Below, piece after piece: positions 1-10,419 of a DNA stretch of 64,000 nt (its first letter is position 1; each line of letters starts with the position of its first letter). Source of the stretch: Gnetum montanum (lineage: Eukaryota > Streptophyta > Gnetopsida > Gnetales > Gnetaceae); assembly GCA_015680685.1 (NCBI GenBank), contig MNCI01008335.1:51230-115229 (forward strand). Direction: 5' to 3'. The position numbers were made by a program, and so were the translations under genes. Below the pieces are notes generated by a model. It did no database searches. It had not been told where the DNA came from and was given only the letters and a program-made list of their open reading frames with translations.

Positions 1-326
1 CCTTTAAGGTGATCCCTAACAGCCTCAGGAGCGAACTCTGCAAAAGATTCGAAGTTGAGTTCCACAATCACCGAAGCAATTGTGGACTTCATGTGGATGG
101 CCTGAACACATTCAGGGGGCAACGTGAGTTGTTGTCCCAGTTTAGGCACAACAGCTCCTCCTTCTGCCTATCTGGACCATCTGGTAGGAGGTTCGTTTTG
201 ATGGATACTGAATGAATGCACCTCCTATTCATTATGTTGTCTGGCAGGAACTTGTCTTCGACCTCTCCTAGGTTGTTTTGCTCCACCTTGGGTTGGACTC
301 TTCTGCTAGGCATGTTTCGGGGCCAT
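1..326 (-). pseudogene. ORF2, 5' fragment (element A)
   Basis: It starts at the ATG on the splice-like junction. One reading frame runs to the window edge with in-frame TAG stops; the others can be read as decayed Gln codons, because B, C or D has a sense codon there. The N-terminus is basic (Pro, Arg, Gly, Gln), followed by VELNFESFAEFAPEAV, which matches the first helix of the ORF2 domain in B and D. The C-terminal domain and coiled coil are off-window. Homology to B at 61,042-61,390 is clear in both DNA and protein. Confidence 0.65.
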
Positions 327-379
327 CTGCAATCACATGGGCTAACATTAGTAAGGTTGTTTAAGAAATCAAGTTATAC
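327..379 (-). other. Candidate mini-intron upstream of ORF2 (element A)
   Basis: The minus strand reads AAG/GTATAACTTG, then CTTACTAATG (a close match to the branch-site consensus), then TGTGATTGCAG directly against ATGG. The length is 53 nt, short for a plant intron. Equivalent donor, branch and acceptor signals occur in B, C, D, E and G at 58-71 nt. Confidence 0.5.
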
Positions 380-784
380 CTTACTATTTTCCTTAATTAA
401 AGATCATATGTTATTGTGTGATCGTGCCCGAAAATTATGAGAGTGGGTCCTATGACTTAGGCGGATTTCGGTTTAATCTCCCGGTATACTTAAGGTCATA
501 TGATTTATGGCGCAATTTCCTAAGTGTTAGTATTAATTACCCTAATTGATGTCCTTTGGGCGATGAAAAATTCCAAAAAATTTAGGGACTTTTCGGCAAG
601 TGTCTCTCCCCCACGACTAAACTGAACACTCTGGGTTCAAGCAGGTTCAAACGGAATTAAAATCGGAGTACTAGCGCGCAAGATAGAGTGGAAAAAGCAA
701 GGGTCACTCAAGCGCAAGTCGCATAGAAAAAATTCAAAACTTCCCCCCACGTAAATGCCAAATGATGTAAAGTGTTGCGGTGAG

Positions 785-885
785 AGTCCTATTTATAGGA
801 AAGGGGGGACGCGATATCGCGTACGGTACATCGCGTATGCGATATCTCGTGGGACGCGATATCGCATACGCGATATCTCGGCCCA
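785..885 (-). promoter_or_regulatory. Internal U3-like promoter block of element A
   Basis: Reading the minus strand, three to four copies of the palindromic motif GATATCGCGTACGCGATATC (imperfect, about 810-880) are followed within about 15 bases by TATAAATA (complement of 790-797). The same motif and TATA order occurs in this element's LTR at 5235-5281. The block lies about 460 bases upstream of the ORF2 ATG. I infer a second transcription start that serves ORF2. Confidence 0.6.
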
Positions 886-899
886 ACCAAAGTGAGACA

Positions 900-2258
900 A
901 CTAACAAAGACCGATTTTTAAATGATTTTTCTTGAAATTAATGTGTAAAACTAGGACATTAACAAGAATTAATGGACTGAGGGGTAATTACATGAATTCA
1001 AAAGCCACTTTGAATGAGATAGGTGTGAATTTTAACAATTAAAACTTTGGCGGTTATGAAGAAAAGGGAATATAATAGGACATTGGAACGTTAAAGTGCG
1101 AAGGGTTAATAAATGGGAAAGAAAATTATGAAAAACTAAGATGAGGGTCAAAAATTTGTGTGTACTAGCTAGAGAATTAATGAAGATTACGAAAAAATTA
1201 CACAAGTGGGTCCTCCCCAAAGCAGGTTTTAACCGATTATGCCCTTGTGTAATCACACTTAAAGTGTCCGTGGGCACTAGAAGGGTTAAATGTAATCTGC
1301 ACTAACTCCACAAAACACACACATGTAAATATCACCGGAATGAGATGAAAATTTTATGTTACACGGGACACGAGCTACAATTACACGAACAGTGAGATGA
1401 GACGAAGTATAGAAAGGGATCGTAGAGATCGGGACATGAGGTAACTGACCCAGGGTACAATGAATCCTGCGTGAAAAGCATGATTAAGGTGTCATTAACC
1501 CATCGTTCCAAGATCAGGACCAAGTCCATCCTTCTAATCAGTGACATCGCATTGTTTCATCCCATGATGAACAACTATGAGAGTACCATAACAACAAGGC
1601 GTACGATCACTTGGCGTTTAGTACAAGGGAGGAGTTATTTTTGTTTTATGGCACTTCCTTTTTCTTTTTCTCTCTTTTTTTTCACTTTACTGAATCTAGA
1701 GAAGCCGCCAACCTTCAGGCATGGGTGCATGTCTTTCCAGTGGGACCCCCTAGAACAGCTTTTGAATTTTGAGTGCCCTTTTGATTACTCTTACTCCCAT
1801 TTTTCATTAGATCTACAAGGATCTTAGTACAACCATATTGCATGATAACTCCCACAGATGTCACCAAAGAGAATCCACAAGTCCCCTTGATGTCACACCT
1901 TAATCATTCCCTCTTGGTCCGTCCTTCTTCATGCTGGGTACAATGAACACAAAATTAATTTTAAGTTTAGAAATTTCAAGAATATCACTGTACCCTCAAA
2001 CAGAACCTCTTTATTTATAGAGTGGATGAGTGGGTGTAATGGGCTCACTGTTTCAAATAATTGCTCACATGACTTAATAACATAAAACACATCTCAACCA
2101 ACGATCCACATGAGTGTTTTATTCGTAGATGAGATTACCTACAAAAACAGAAAAAAACAAACACACAAAAAAGATAAAACAAAAAGTTGAAAAAATGAAA
2201 AACTGAAAAAAAAGGTGCAAAATTAAAGAAAATTAAAAACATTTATTAATCCTGCTTG
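900..2258. other. Non-coding spacer of element A
   Basis: No supportable ORF. It is homologous by eye to 59.1-60.4 kb in B, 23.7-25.1 kb in D and part of 51.3-52.8 kb in C. Shared landmarks are a 'gtgggtcctccccaaag' block (near 1205 here) and a 'gggtgcatgtctttcc' block (near 1723). Short ORFs here are not conserved between copies. Confidence 0.6.
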
Positions 2259-3010
2259 TTACTGAAATGTGGGATATCCCCCATAACTAAACAGTTGAGT
2301 ATGGCAAGGATTAATAAATGAAGAATGAGGATCCGTGCATATTGGAATTATTGACACCAGTCCAAACTTATCCCCTTCGATTTTACGCACTTTGTAATAA
2401 ACACAGTGGGGCACTTCATACGATGTAGTTCCCGGATAATGAGTTGACCCACTATGATGTTTAGGACCGTTAGATGGTATGCAAGGATTGGGCTGATGCC
2501 TCCCATGGTTGTGTTCATTGGGCCTTATGGTTGTTGGAGTGTTTGATGGTGGCCCTGATGAAGTTACATGAGGCGTTGGGTTCGAAGGTAAGGATGCACC
2601 ACATTGTTGGGCTTGTGCCGCGTTGGAAGATGCAGTGGCCTCAGAGTTATGTTGTCCCTTCCTACGGCCGTGTTTAAAGAAAGGACGTCTTTGATGTTGA
2701 AGAGGCTCTTCACTACTGTTAGTAGCAGCAACACAAGTGTTGTTCGTGGGTTGCGGTGGTACAAACACCTTAGGAACAGTTGGTGGCATTGTGGAAGGAG
2801 GGAAAGGACAAGAATGTTGAAAGTTAGGAGGAGGATAAGGTGCACAAGGTGGTGGTTGTGTTGGAGGTATGGGTTGATGGTATTGTGAAGAATGGTATTG
2901 TGGTGAGATAGAGTATGGTGGCCCAGTTGAAGGAACAGGATGTTGAACATTATAAGCATTTGGATTTGGAAAATGTAAAGGGTGCCTCCAGCCTAAGGGT
3001 GGATTCCCCC
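2259..3010 (-). pseudogene. Pro/His-rich gag C-terminal tail (element A)
   Basis: The minus strand reads a low-complexity Pro/His/Gln/Ser-rich protein with at least one frame change. The last 176 codons (2259-2789) are open, beginning MPPTVPKVFVPPQP and ending SYGGYPTFQ. Elements E, G, H and B have similar Pro-rich tails between the knuckle and the protease or spacer. No catalytic motif is visible. In autonomous relatives the protease follows here; in A the coding region simply stops. Confidence 0.55.
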
Positions 3011-3014
3011 ATGA

Positions 3015-3362
3015 CTAGGATTGTTGCCACTGTGGTCTAACACAGTATCTCTGTACGAACTCTAGATGTAACGTGTTTCCCCAATGCTCATGGATATGTA
3101 ACAATATTGGGCATTGGCCTTTGGGGTGATCGTACAGGCATATGTTGCATCCATATGTATGATTGGCAGTTGAGCGCTTATTCCCTTCATTCTTTTTCTC
3201 TGAATCTCTATGATTTCGTCCTGCTTCTTGGGTTGTGAAAACTCTATCTCCAATGTTGTTGATAAATTCTTCACTCTTTTGATTCATCCATTCCAACATC
3301 TTATTGATCTTTGCCTCGGCTTCTTCTAACAATTGTTGTATGGGCAAAGGTGATGTTTCCAC
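3015..3362 (-). pseudogene. Gag middle segment with CCHC-like zinc knuckle (element A)
   Basis: A 115-codon ORF continues gag after a break. It starts with a helical, Glu/Lys-rich stretch (LLEEAEAKINKMLEWMNQK) and contains CNICLYDHPKGQC, a C-x2-C-x3-H-x4-C variant of the nucleocapsid knuckle. Element B has the same motif near 58,200. It would bind nucleic acid as part of Gag. It ends at the purine motif at 3005-3018. Confidence 0.65.
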
Positions 3363-3419
3363 CTTGGAATTTGTTGATCTCTCCTTGTTATGATCATGGA
3401 CCTTTGTTGAGTTACAATT

Positions 3420-4238
3420 TTAGTCTCGTTGATGTTTTTCAACACTCTCCCATGTAGCTATTTTTCCTTCTTCTTTTGCTACCCGCTTAACAAGCTCTTG
3501 GATTTGATGGGTTTGTAGGTTATATAATTGACCTTGGCCATACGTTCCTAAGGTCCCTCGGGTTTCATTACGTAGCCCATCAACGATGTGATACATTAGC
3601 CTTTCCTCAGAAAACCCATGGCCTAGGCAGTTGTTTAACAGTGCATAATATCTTTCTAAGGCCATGTCCAAGGGTTCATGTTTTTCTTGTTTCCATCCTT
3701 GGATTTGTTTCCTCAAGGCTGACACTCTTGCGTAGGTTTGATATTTTTCGTTAAAGACTTCTACCATTGTTGACCAGCGTCGTACTGAATTTGGTTTCAA
3801 CGATCTATACCATACTTTAGCTTGATCAACGAGTGTCATAGGAAAGAGCTTCAGTTTTTGCCAACTGTTATCAATGTTATTCCATGTGCAGGCATCGTAG
3901 AAGGCTAGTAAATGTTGATGCGGATCTAAGTCGTAGCCTCCTGAAAATTTGGGAAAGTTGTTTAAATCGAGCCTGGGTAGTCGGCTCTCTTTACGATGCC
4001 TACGTGAGATTCGAACGGCCTCTTGTAATTGCGTTAGGCTTGTAGTGGCCAATGGGGGTTCATCGTCATCAGGTAAGTTAAGATTTCGTTTGTTACGATG
4101 ACGTTGTTTTTGTTCGTTCTTATAAGAAACTCCCACTTCAGGTTCTATACTCCAACTTTCATCATCATATAACTCATTGGTTCTCCAATGAACATTCTCA
4201 CTAGGTGTGGCGTTATTATCATCTTGTAGGAGAGGCAT
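3420..4238 (-). CDS. gag: Gag capsid-type protein (element A)
   Basis: This is an uninterrupted 272-codon ORF starting 113 bases downstream of the primer site. The N-terminal 90 residues are polar and charged. Residues about 90-250 match the plant retrotransposon gag domain, with markers LPRLDLNNFPKFSGGYD, KVWYRSL and the run LDMALERYYALLNNC. The stop (3420-3422) falls before the zinc knuckle, which follows as a separate ORF, so one stop or frameshift has split the gene. Element B encodes a clear homologue at 56,831-57,933. Gag would package the element RNA into virus-like particles in the cytoplasm. Confidence 0.85.
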   Translation of the reverse strand: MPLLQDDNNATPSENVHWRTNELYDDESWSIEPEVGVSYKNEQKQRHRNKRNLNLPDDDEPPLATTSLTQLQEAVRISRRHRKESRLPRLDLNNFPKFSGGYDLDPHQHLLAFYDACTWNNIDNSWQKLKLFPMTLVDQAKVWYRSLKPNSVRRWSTMVEVFNEKYQTYARVSALRKQIQGWKQEKHEPLDMALERYYALLNNCLGHGFSEERLMYHIVDGLRNETRGTLGTYGQGQLYNLQTHQIQELVKRVAKEEGKIATWESVEKHQRD

Positions 4239-4350
4239 TGTTGTGCGTGAATTTATGTGACTTTTTATATTTCTTCTTTTTAAGAGATATATCGTTAAGT
4301 TCTTTACAGCGACCTTGTATGATATAACTAATCTAGATAACTAGCACCAT

Positions 4351-4367
4351 CCCCGGCAACGGCGCCA
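4351..4367 (-). other. Primer-binding site, tRNA-Asp type (element A)
   Basis: The plus strand reads CCCCGGCAACGGCGCCA, the expected 3' end of a plant tRNA-Asp(GUC) with its CCA tail, so the minus strand is a full 17-base complement. This primer is typical of Athila-type plant gypsy elements. It is the only undamaged primer site in the window; those of B, E, G and H carry transitions. Confidence 0.9.
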
Positions 4368-4368
4368 A

Positions 4369-5307
4369 TGATGAGTGGCGAGGTACCCCTACACTCAACC
4401 ATACGAAACGAGCGTCGCACGCGCGATCCGGTCGAACTCCGCAGATGGACTAGTTGTGGCACCTAGATAGTTAGCCTTAGGTCGCAGTTCGCTGTCTTCC
4501 CATCTAGACTAGTTTTGCATATGTCACGTATGGTTTAGTCTAGATGAGGCGTATGATGTGTTCCTAATTCTATGCTACTCCTGATGGCAATGGAAAATAA
4601 TATTTAACTAAATCTAAGCTAAGAGGAAAAGGGTAAGAAAATCTAATCTAGCCTAAGTGCGACGAGCAACCGATTCCTTGATCAACCGTACACATCTTGG
4701 ACTTCGTGCACGACTGCCACTGGGACTACCAAGCATAGGCCTAGGTACGCCACTGGGATTACCAAGCGCAGGCCCCAAATATGCCACTTGGTTACCAAGC
4801 GTAGATCCCCCTAGCTACACCACTGGGCTACCAAGTAGTCACACTTAAATGCTCATAATCAAGTCGTACTCGTTCCGCTTCTAGGAGTTTAGGGTGAGAA
4901 ATTAATCGCGATAAGTAACTGATTCCTTAACTAGCCGTACACACCCGTAGATGCTCGTAGTCAAGTCGTACTTACACCGCACTATGAAAGCAATAAATAA
5001 CATGAAATAAATAACAATAAATAAACTAAGTGAATGCTACAATGATGAAGTAATCTTGATCTTTATTGTCGGTCATGTGCGTGTCCAAGTACGACACACT
5101 CGAATAAAGACACCGTACAATCACATTCACCACACTGCGGGCAGACACGGGAAAATCTTAACTCTGGAGGGATCAAACTGCCAGAGCTTCACTACACTAA
5201 AACTAGGATCCCTAAACAAGGGAGAGCCGCCTCTTATTTATAGACATGGCGGCTGACTGCGATATCGCATACGCAATATCACGGCCGACGCAAACCGCGT
5301 GTCATCA
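4369..5307 (-). repeat. 5' LTR of element A (939 bp)
   Basis: On the minus strand it begins TGATGACACG and ends CTCATCA, one base before the primer site. A TATAAATA box is the complement of 5235-5242. Just upstream of it is the CpG-rich palindromic motif GATATCGCATACGC (about 5259-5281). A four-unit direct repeat of about 34 bp built on CCACTGGGATTACCAAGC occupies about 4716-4836. The outer end near 4370-4405 is shared with every other gypsy LTR in the window. Confidence 0.85.
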
Positions 5308-5329
5308 ATTGCTTATGCACAAACTTATT

Positions 5330-6800
5330 ATAGTAATAACATATAACCCTCTTATTGTAAAAAATGTAATTAGAATTATCAAACCTTTGGGGAGTCTTTT
5401 GATGGACAAGAGCTTCTTTTGATGTAGTACCCTTACTTTTTGGTGATTCTTTTAGAAGGGATGATGCCCATGTAGGCCCTTCTTTTTGGGAACAACATAT
5501 AAGTCCACTTTTATCTAGTGGACTTCTTCCTTGTTCTAGTGTCATTCAAAGGGAATCCTTTCCCTTCATCAATCATTCATTTATTAGTTTAACATCCATA
5601 ACTTCTACATCGGCCTATTCTAAAGATGAGGTTATCTTCTTATTCTTAGCCCTTAGGTCTAAGAGTTATTTATCAAGATCATAAATAGTTAAATTTAACA
5701 AGGATATTTCATGATCTTTAGACTTAAATTTTTTATTTTACTTAGTGTAAAGATTTTAAAAATTTAAAAGTTCTTTACACAATAAATTAAAGCTCTCATC
5801 ATTATTTAGTTCATCATCTGATGAATCATCATTAGTGAGGGCCATGCAGATGAGCGAAGAATTTTTTTCATCTTCCTCCACTTCTTCTTAACTTTTCTCC
5901 CCATCATTCCAACTTGTATAAAAGTTGATCTTTTTTACTTCTTCAGTGGATTTATTCTTGAATTTTATTTTGAAGCTACTAGGACATTCAAAAGCCACAT
6001 GGCCTCTTCTACCACACATCCAACATTTTATAGAAGAGAAATCTAAATTATAATTTAAGAGATTCTTACCTCTACCTTTGGGATGATTGAATATTTTCTA
6101 ATATGTTGCTTTTTTTCTTCTAGAGATTATTTGTTGTAGCTTCCTAGTGAGAAAATTGATCTCATCTTCATTGCCTTCATCATGCTCATCGCGGTCCTAC
6201 TCCTTTGAGGTAGTCTTCAAGGAAATGATTCTTTCTTGAATAACTCCTTCACTTATGAGATTCATTTCATAGGTGATGAGAGCACTTTGAAATTTCTCAA
6301 ATTTTAGAGTTCAAAAATCTCTAATTTCTTCCATGGCTATAACCTTCAGTCTAAACCCTAGTTTTAGAGTTCTGAACATTTTGATGATGATATCACTCTC
6401 CAGCAGATCCTTTCATGTTCCTCTAATGGCTACAACAAGATCATTAGCTCTAGACAAATAATCCTTTATAGTCTTACCATCTCCTATTTTTAGTTTATCA
6501 TACTTACTTTGTAAAACTAATAATTTTGATTGCTTAACTATAGATGTTCCCTCATAAGTAGCTTCTAAAGTTTGCAAAATTTCTTTGATCATTTTAGATC
6601 CTACTACTCTATTAAATTTAGATTTATTTAATGCACAATATAAACAATTTTTTACTTTTGAATCAAGCATGAACTTATCATTTTCCTCTTGTAACCATTT
6701 TTTGCAAGGTGTGATGATGTCAGTGGACCTATTAATAGGCAAAGCGTAGCCTTCAAGGATTGAATCACATACTTCAAATTCTATGGATTTGAAGAATCCT
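5330..6800 (-). pseudogene. Copia-type Gag (UBN2-like) remnant
   Basis: The best open part is 6413-6742 (109 codons): LYCALNKSKFNRVVGSK, then ILQTLEATYEGTSIVKQSK and DYLSRANDLV, the layout of the UBN2/copia gag domain. Further left the frame recovers CWMCGRRGHVAFEC, a CCHC knuckle near 6.0 kb, and a second knuckle-like CYYYNKFVH near 5.33 kb. Several stops and frame changes break the gene. It would have formed the particle shell of the copia element. Confidence 0.75.
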
Positions 6801-6914
6801 TACACTCTAGCTTTACAATAGGAAAATTTGAATCCATCAAACATTAATGGCTTTATGTAAGATGTCCCGTCCATTGTTCACTCTTGAAGTTAATGATGAT
6901 AAAGAAGAGTTCCA

Positions 6915-6928
6915 GGCTCCGATGCCAC
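6915..6928 (-). other. Copia primer-binding site
   Basis: The minus strand reads GTGGCATCGGAGCC, a decayed form of TGGTATCAGAGCC, the usual plant copia site complementary to initiator tRNA-Met. It lies a few bases from the LTR end, as expected. Confidence 0.7.
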
Positions 6929-6931
6929 TTT

Positions 6932-8039
6932 TGGATCATTGAACTTAGAAGGGGGATGAATAAGTTTCCCAAATTAAATCTTAAAGAAATAAAGCATAGA
7001 CACCAATTTTAACATGGTTTCCCAACTTGGGTAGTCCACACTCAAAGGGTAGATCACAAGCACACCTCCAAACTTTTATGCTCTCAAAATGTGATTGAAG
7101 GGTCCACACCCTATACAGTCTTCAAATCTCAATCCAATGTTTTGTGCCATAACACTAGCCACTCAACCCTAAAAGGTCCCATCAGGCTTAGAATATGGTT
7201 TCTAGGCTTCCAAAACCTTTACAATGTTGAGCTTTGCACCAAAGTGTTGTACCATAGCACCAACAACTCAATCTTGTAAGATCCCAACAATCTCAAGCAA
7301 GATTTCTTCCTACAAGAAGGTGATCAACCTTGAAGGGCAACAAGAGAACAAAAATTACAAGGGATGAATGAAACTTAGTTTTCTTATCCTTACACTTTCA
7401 GGTACAACATAATTTACAATGCCAAATGATAATACAATGAGGAGCAAAAAAGAATACAATGATTACAAAATGATTGTTTAATGAATACACATAAGCTTTC
7501 ACTTTTTTCAATGCATATGAAGTCTTCTTATAACTACCATGTTTCTAAATTGATCTTGGAATTCATGCAACAGCTGGCCAATGATCACTAATGATCATGA
7601 AAGATGTCTTCTTCATGCCTAGGAAGTCTTTCTAAAATTTCCTTCTATTCTGGGAAGACATCTTTGTCTGAAAAAAGATGTCTTTTTGAACTCTCCATTC
7701 TAGAAGACATCCTTGTCTAGAGAAAGACATCTTTCTAAAATTGGCCTACATTTTGTAAAGGTGTCTTTGCTTTATGAAAGACGTCTTTGCCTGATGAAAG
7801 ACATCTGTTATTTCTTGAAGATGTCTTTACCTAAGTTCATTTCAATTCTGCTAAGACATCTTTCTTCAGCTTCCTTTATCCTTTGAACTCATTGTTCCTT
7901 GTCCATAACCTTACACAATCTAAGTCTCAATCCAATTTTTTTTCTTGCAAGCACAATAATCACACATATACACAAACAACCTTATCTTCCATTTTTCTTA
8001 ACGTTTTGACATACCAAAATCATAAGGTCCACAATTACA
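6932..8039 (-). repeat. Copia 5' LTR (about 1.1 kb)
   Basis: The inner end (plus-strand TGGATCATTG at 6932) is set by the primer site. The outer end is placed at CA 8038-8039 because gypsy LTR homology (J) resumes at 8041. It contains the dense AGATGTCTT cluster at 7590-7870. I found no second copy in the window, so the outer end is approximate. Confidence 0.55.
7590..7870. repeat. Cluster of AAAGATGTCTT motifs in both orientations
   Basis: About ten near-copies of AAGACATCTTT or its complement AAAGATGTCTT occur in 280 bases, spaced irregularly. Opposite orientations could pair into hairpins. They lie in the copia LTR, so they may be enhancer repeats, but no known factor site is claimed. Confidence 0.6.
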
Positions 8040-8040
8040 A

Positions 8041-8645
8041 CATTATACTTAGCTTACTTTATTTTTAATTAGTTTATTTTAATTAGTTCAATTTAGTTAG
8101 TCTAACTTTTACCTTTTAACATATTTACTTTGATTAAGTTATTTACAAATTCTAAGTGCTTTACTTTACCATCGTTTCTTAGTATGACAAAATAAGTATG
8201 ACTAACTTTGAGCATATAAGTGTAATCATTTGGTAATTGCAGTAATGTTATTGCTTGATTAGACTAGTAGCATAGCACTTGGTAATCCTAGTGACAATTA
8301 CATAAGCCCAACACATGAATGATAAACTAGGAATGGATACTTACTACCTGTAAACTAGAATAGTTTCTCTACTTGCATTACACTTAAGTTTAGATTCTAT
8401 TACTCTACTTTGATCATGTTCACACTTAGTCTTAGTTTGAGCCAGCAATATCAATATATCCTATGTCTCATCGAGAGTTAAACTATACAACTTATACTTT
8501 ACTAACTCAAAGTGAGAAGATAGTGATCACAAACAAGACTTCAACTACTAGTGAATCTACATTGGCCATCTATGGATTATGATCAAGTCACACATGTACA
8601 CTTGTGACTTGTATGGTGGAGTGTTGGAATACCCAACCACTCATT
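8041..8645 (+). repeat. Truncated gypsy LTR 'J' (R/U5 part)
   Basis: It matches the last 520 or so bases of the element B LTR (from about 56,180) in order: CACTTGGTAATCCTAG, a mid block with GAGAAGATAG, CATCTATGGATTATGATCAAG, then ACCCAACCACTCAT near the LTR end. The missing U3 part should lie beyond the copia element, which therefore seems to have inserted within this LTR. No primer site follows; copia RT sequence abuts at 8645. Confidence 0.65.
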
Positions 8646-9390
8646 ATATAACAACATAATCACACCCCTGTGTAAGTCCTTTATTTCAATAACATGAAGA
8701 CTAGCATCTGAATTAGATCTTTTAAACCTTATTTTATGTACAAATTCAACAAAATTTACATATCATTCTCAAGAACCTTTCTTCACCTCATAAAATAACT
8801 TTTTTATTTGCAAATGATTACTTAACTTTGTATCCACAAAGCCTATTATTTGATACATAAACATTTCTTCTTATAAATCTCTATTCAAAAAGACAAATTT
8901 TACATCTAGCTAATAGAATTTGCAATCATAAGAAGATGCCAAGTATAAAATACATTGTATGATCCTTTGCTTTATAGTGGATCTAAAGGTTTCTTGATAA
9001 TCAATATCTTTCCTTTGTTCAAAAACTATATCTAACTATAACTTGTATCTATCCACTATTTTATCAACTTTTTTCCTTATGTGAAAAACCTACTAACATG
9101 TTAATATTTTTATATTTAGTAAACTTTTAACTAGTTCCCATGTACAATTTTTCATTAACATATTATATTCTGCCTTCATTGCTTCATACGAATATTTATT
9201 TTTCATAGCTTGTTTCATACTTACACACTCTCCTACTTCAACTATCATTTCTAATTCAATCACATCAAAATGATCTTTAATTACTAATATTTTTTTAACT
9301 TCTTAATATTTTCATTAACATTTCATTAATATGTTACAAATATGTTGGTCATAAGTCTTTCAAATGACTCTTCAACCACTATGGTTGTCA
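8645..9390 (-). pseudogene. Copia reverse transcriptase remnant
   Basis: Minus-strand frames give a decayed copia RT in order: an 'EAMKAEYNMLMKNCTWEL' block near 9.2 kb, 'DYQETF' near 8.98 kb, 'LDVKFVFLNRDL' near 8.9 kb, and FKRSNSDASLHV near 8.7 kb. It ends at the point where YVDD is expected, but the catalytic pair is not preserved. It lies outside the copia LTR at 6.9-8.0 kb and is either a different insertion or a rearranged piece. Confidence 0.7.
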
Positions 9391-9403
9391 ATGTGTTGAG
9401 GAT

Positions 9404-10247
9404 TGATGAAATGTAAATAAGCCAAATCTATCAACACATCTTAGGATGCGGTTGTGCATGTATGTCAATTCTAATGCAATCATTGCCTAGATAAATGTGC
9501 AGACCTATCACATTTATGACACCATTCAATGTTACAGTAGCAAAACTCTAGTAACTTCTTCTCATAGAAGTTAGTAAAATTTTTCCTCTAAGTGCTAGCA
9601 GTGTGAATTGAATTGATTATACAACATTTTATTTTAGTGCAACATGTACCTAGACACTATTTCTTGAATGATAATAAAATCAAGATTTCTTCTATCCATT
9701 GCAGCACTTGGATTTGTTTAACTTTACTTTCTGACAATTTATTCTAACTACAATTTACTTTCTTGTTGTCAAGCATTCAATATTACAATTCAAAATTTAA
9801 TGTTAGTACAACTAGTTTTAGTATGATATATTAACACTTGGTAAAATTAGTAGTGGATACTTGGTACAGCCAATAGTAGATACTTGGTAACCCAATAATG
9901 TTAATATACATTCAGGATGTGTACAAAAAGTGGAAACAGATGCTCCATGTTTATGATTATAAGTTAATTAATTAGTTAATTTAAATAGAAACATTTATTT
10001 ATTTAATAATTTGGTAGATATATAAAATAAAAAATATAAAAATAAATGTCTTATACCTTAGTCACACTTAACCATACCAACAAATTAACACAAGTTTTCA
10101 TTGGAAGGACAATGACTCATAACCATATCTTTCACATATAAGAATATAGATCACTTAGGTAAAATAAAGTCCATGAAATTTGAAAATATCATGCATACAT
10201 GCTAGTAATTTTTATGGTTGGACATTGGAAATACCCACTACTCATCA
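9404..10247 (+). repeat. 5' LTR of element H (about 844 bp)
   Basis: The 3' boundary is firm: it ends ACTACTCATCA one base before the primer site. The start TGATGAAATG at 9404 is inferred from the B LTR, which shares the AAGTTAG block, the CTAGTGC block, the ATAAAATCAAGATT block and two GGTAACCC-type units. No clear TATA box remains. Confidence 0.6.
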
Positions 10248-10248
10248 T

Positions 10249-10266
10249 TGGCACTATTGCCGAGGA
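10249..10266 (+). other. Primer-binding site of element H
   Basis: TGGCACTATTGCCGAGGA is a decayed tRNA-Asp-type site (TGGCGCCGTTGCCGGGG in element A). The changes are mainly transitions at former CpG positions. Confidence 0.75.
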
Positions 10267-10419
10267 CTTCATCTTAGCTAAGTGTGCCAAGTAGTGCGAT
10301 ATAGTGAAATTATACAAAGTCATTGTAAAAAGTAAATAACTCAAAATCATTCAAAAAATTAATAATAATATTTTATCAAGGCATACTATATTAGAACAAA
10401 CTAAGATGTCTACTTCTTG

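Larger units (their letters stand above)
1..5307 (-). mobile_element. Element A: partial Ty3/gypsy LTR retrotransposon lacking pol
   Basis: In minus-strand order it holds a 5' LTR, a tRNA-Asp primer site, gag, a CCHC knuckle, a Pro-rich gag tail, a long spacer, an internal TATA block, and the first 326 bases of ORF2. The window edge cuts the rest, including the 3' LTR. No protease, RT, RNase H or integrase lies between gag and ORF2, so it looks non-autonomous, like element B. Its right end interrupts a copia gag region. The 5-mer ATTGC (5308-5312) would be one target-site copy; the partner is off-window. It is the least decayed gypsy copy here: it still has many CpG sites and an intact primer site. 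Confidence 0.85.
5308..8039 (-). mobile_element. Ty1/copia element, 5' part (interrupted by element A)
   Basis: Minus-strand order is LTR (6932-8039), primer site (6915-6928), then gag with zinc knuckle (about 5.3-6.8 kb). The pol part should lie to the left, but element A starts at 5307 exactly within the second knuckle region. This order shows the copia element was in place first. Confidence 0.75.

Noticed and set aside
1471-1827. 118-codon plus-strand ORF
   Set aside because: It lies antisense in the spacer of element A and is not conserved in the B or D counterpart.
2564-2959. 131-codon His/Leu-rich ORF
   Set aside because: Frame-shifted reading of the Pro-rich gag tail of element A.
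4657-4848. 63-codon Gly/Leu/Pro/Ser-rich ORF
   Set aside because: It is the four-unit LTR repeat read in frame, on the strand opposite to the element.
7590-7870. CRISPR-like array
   Set aside because: Units occur in both orientations with irregular spacing and no spacers of constant length; plant context.
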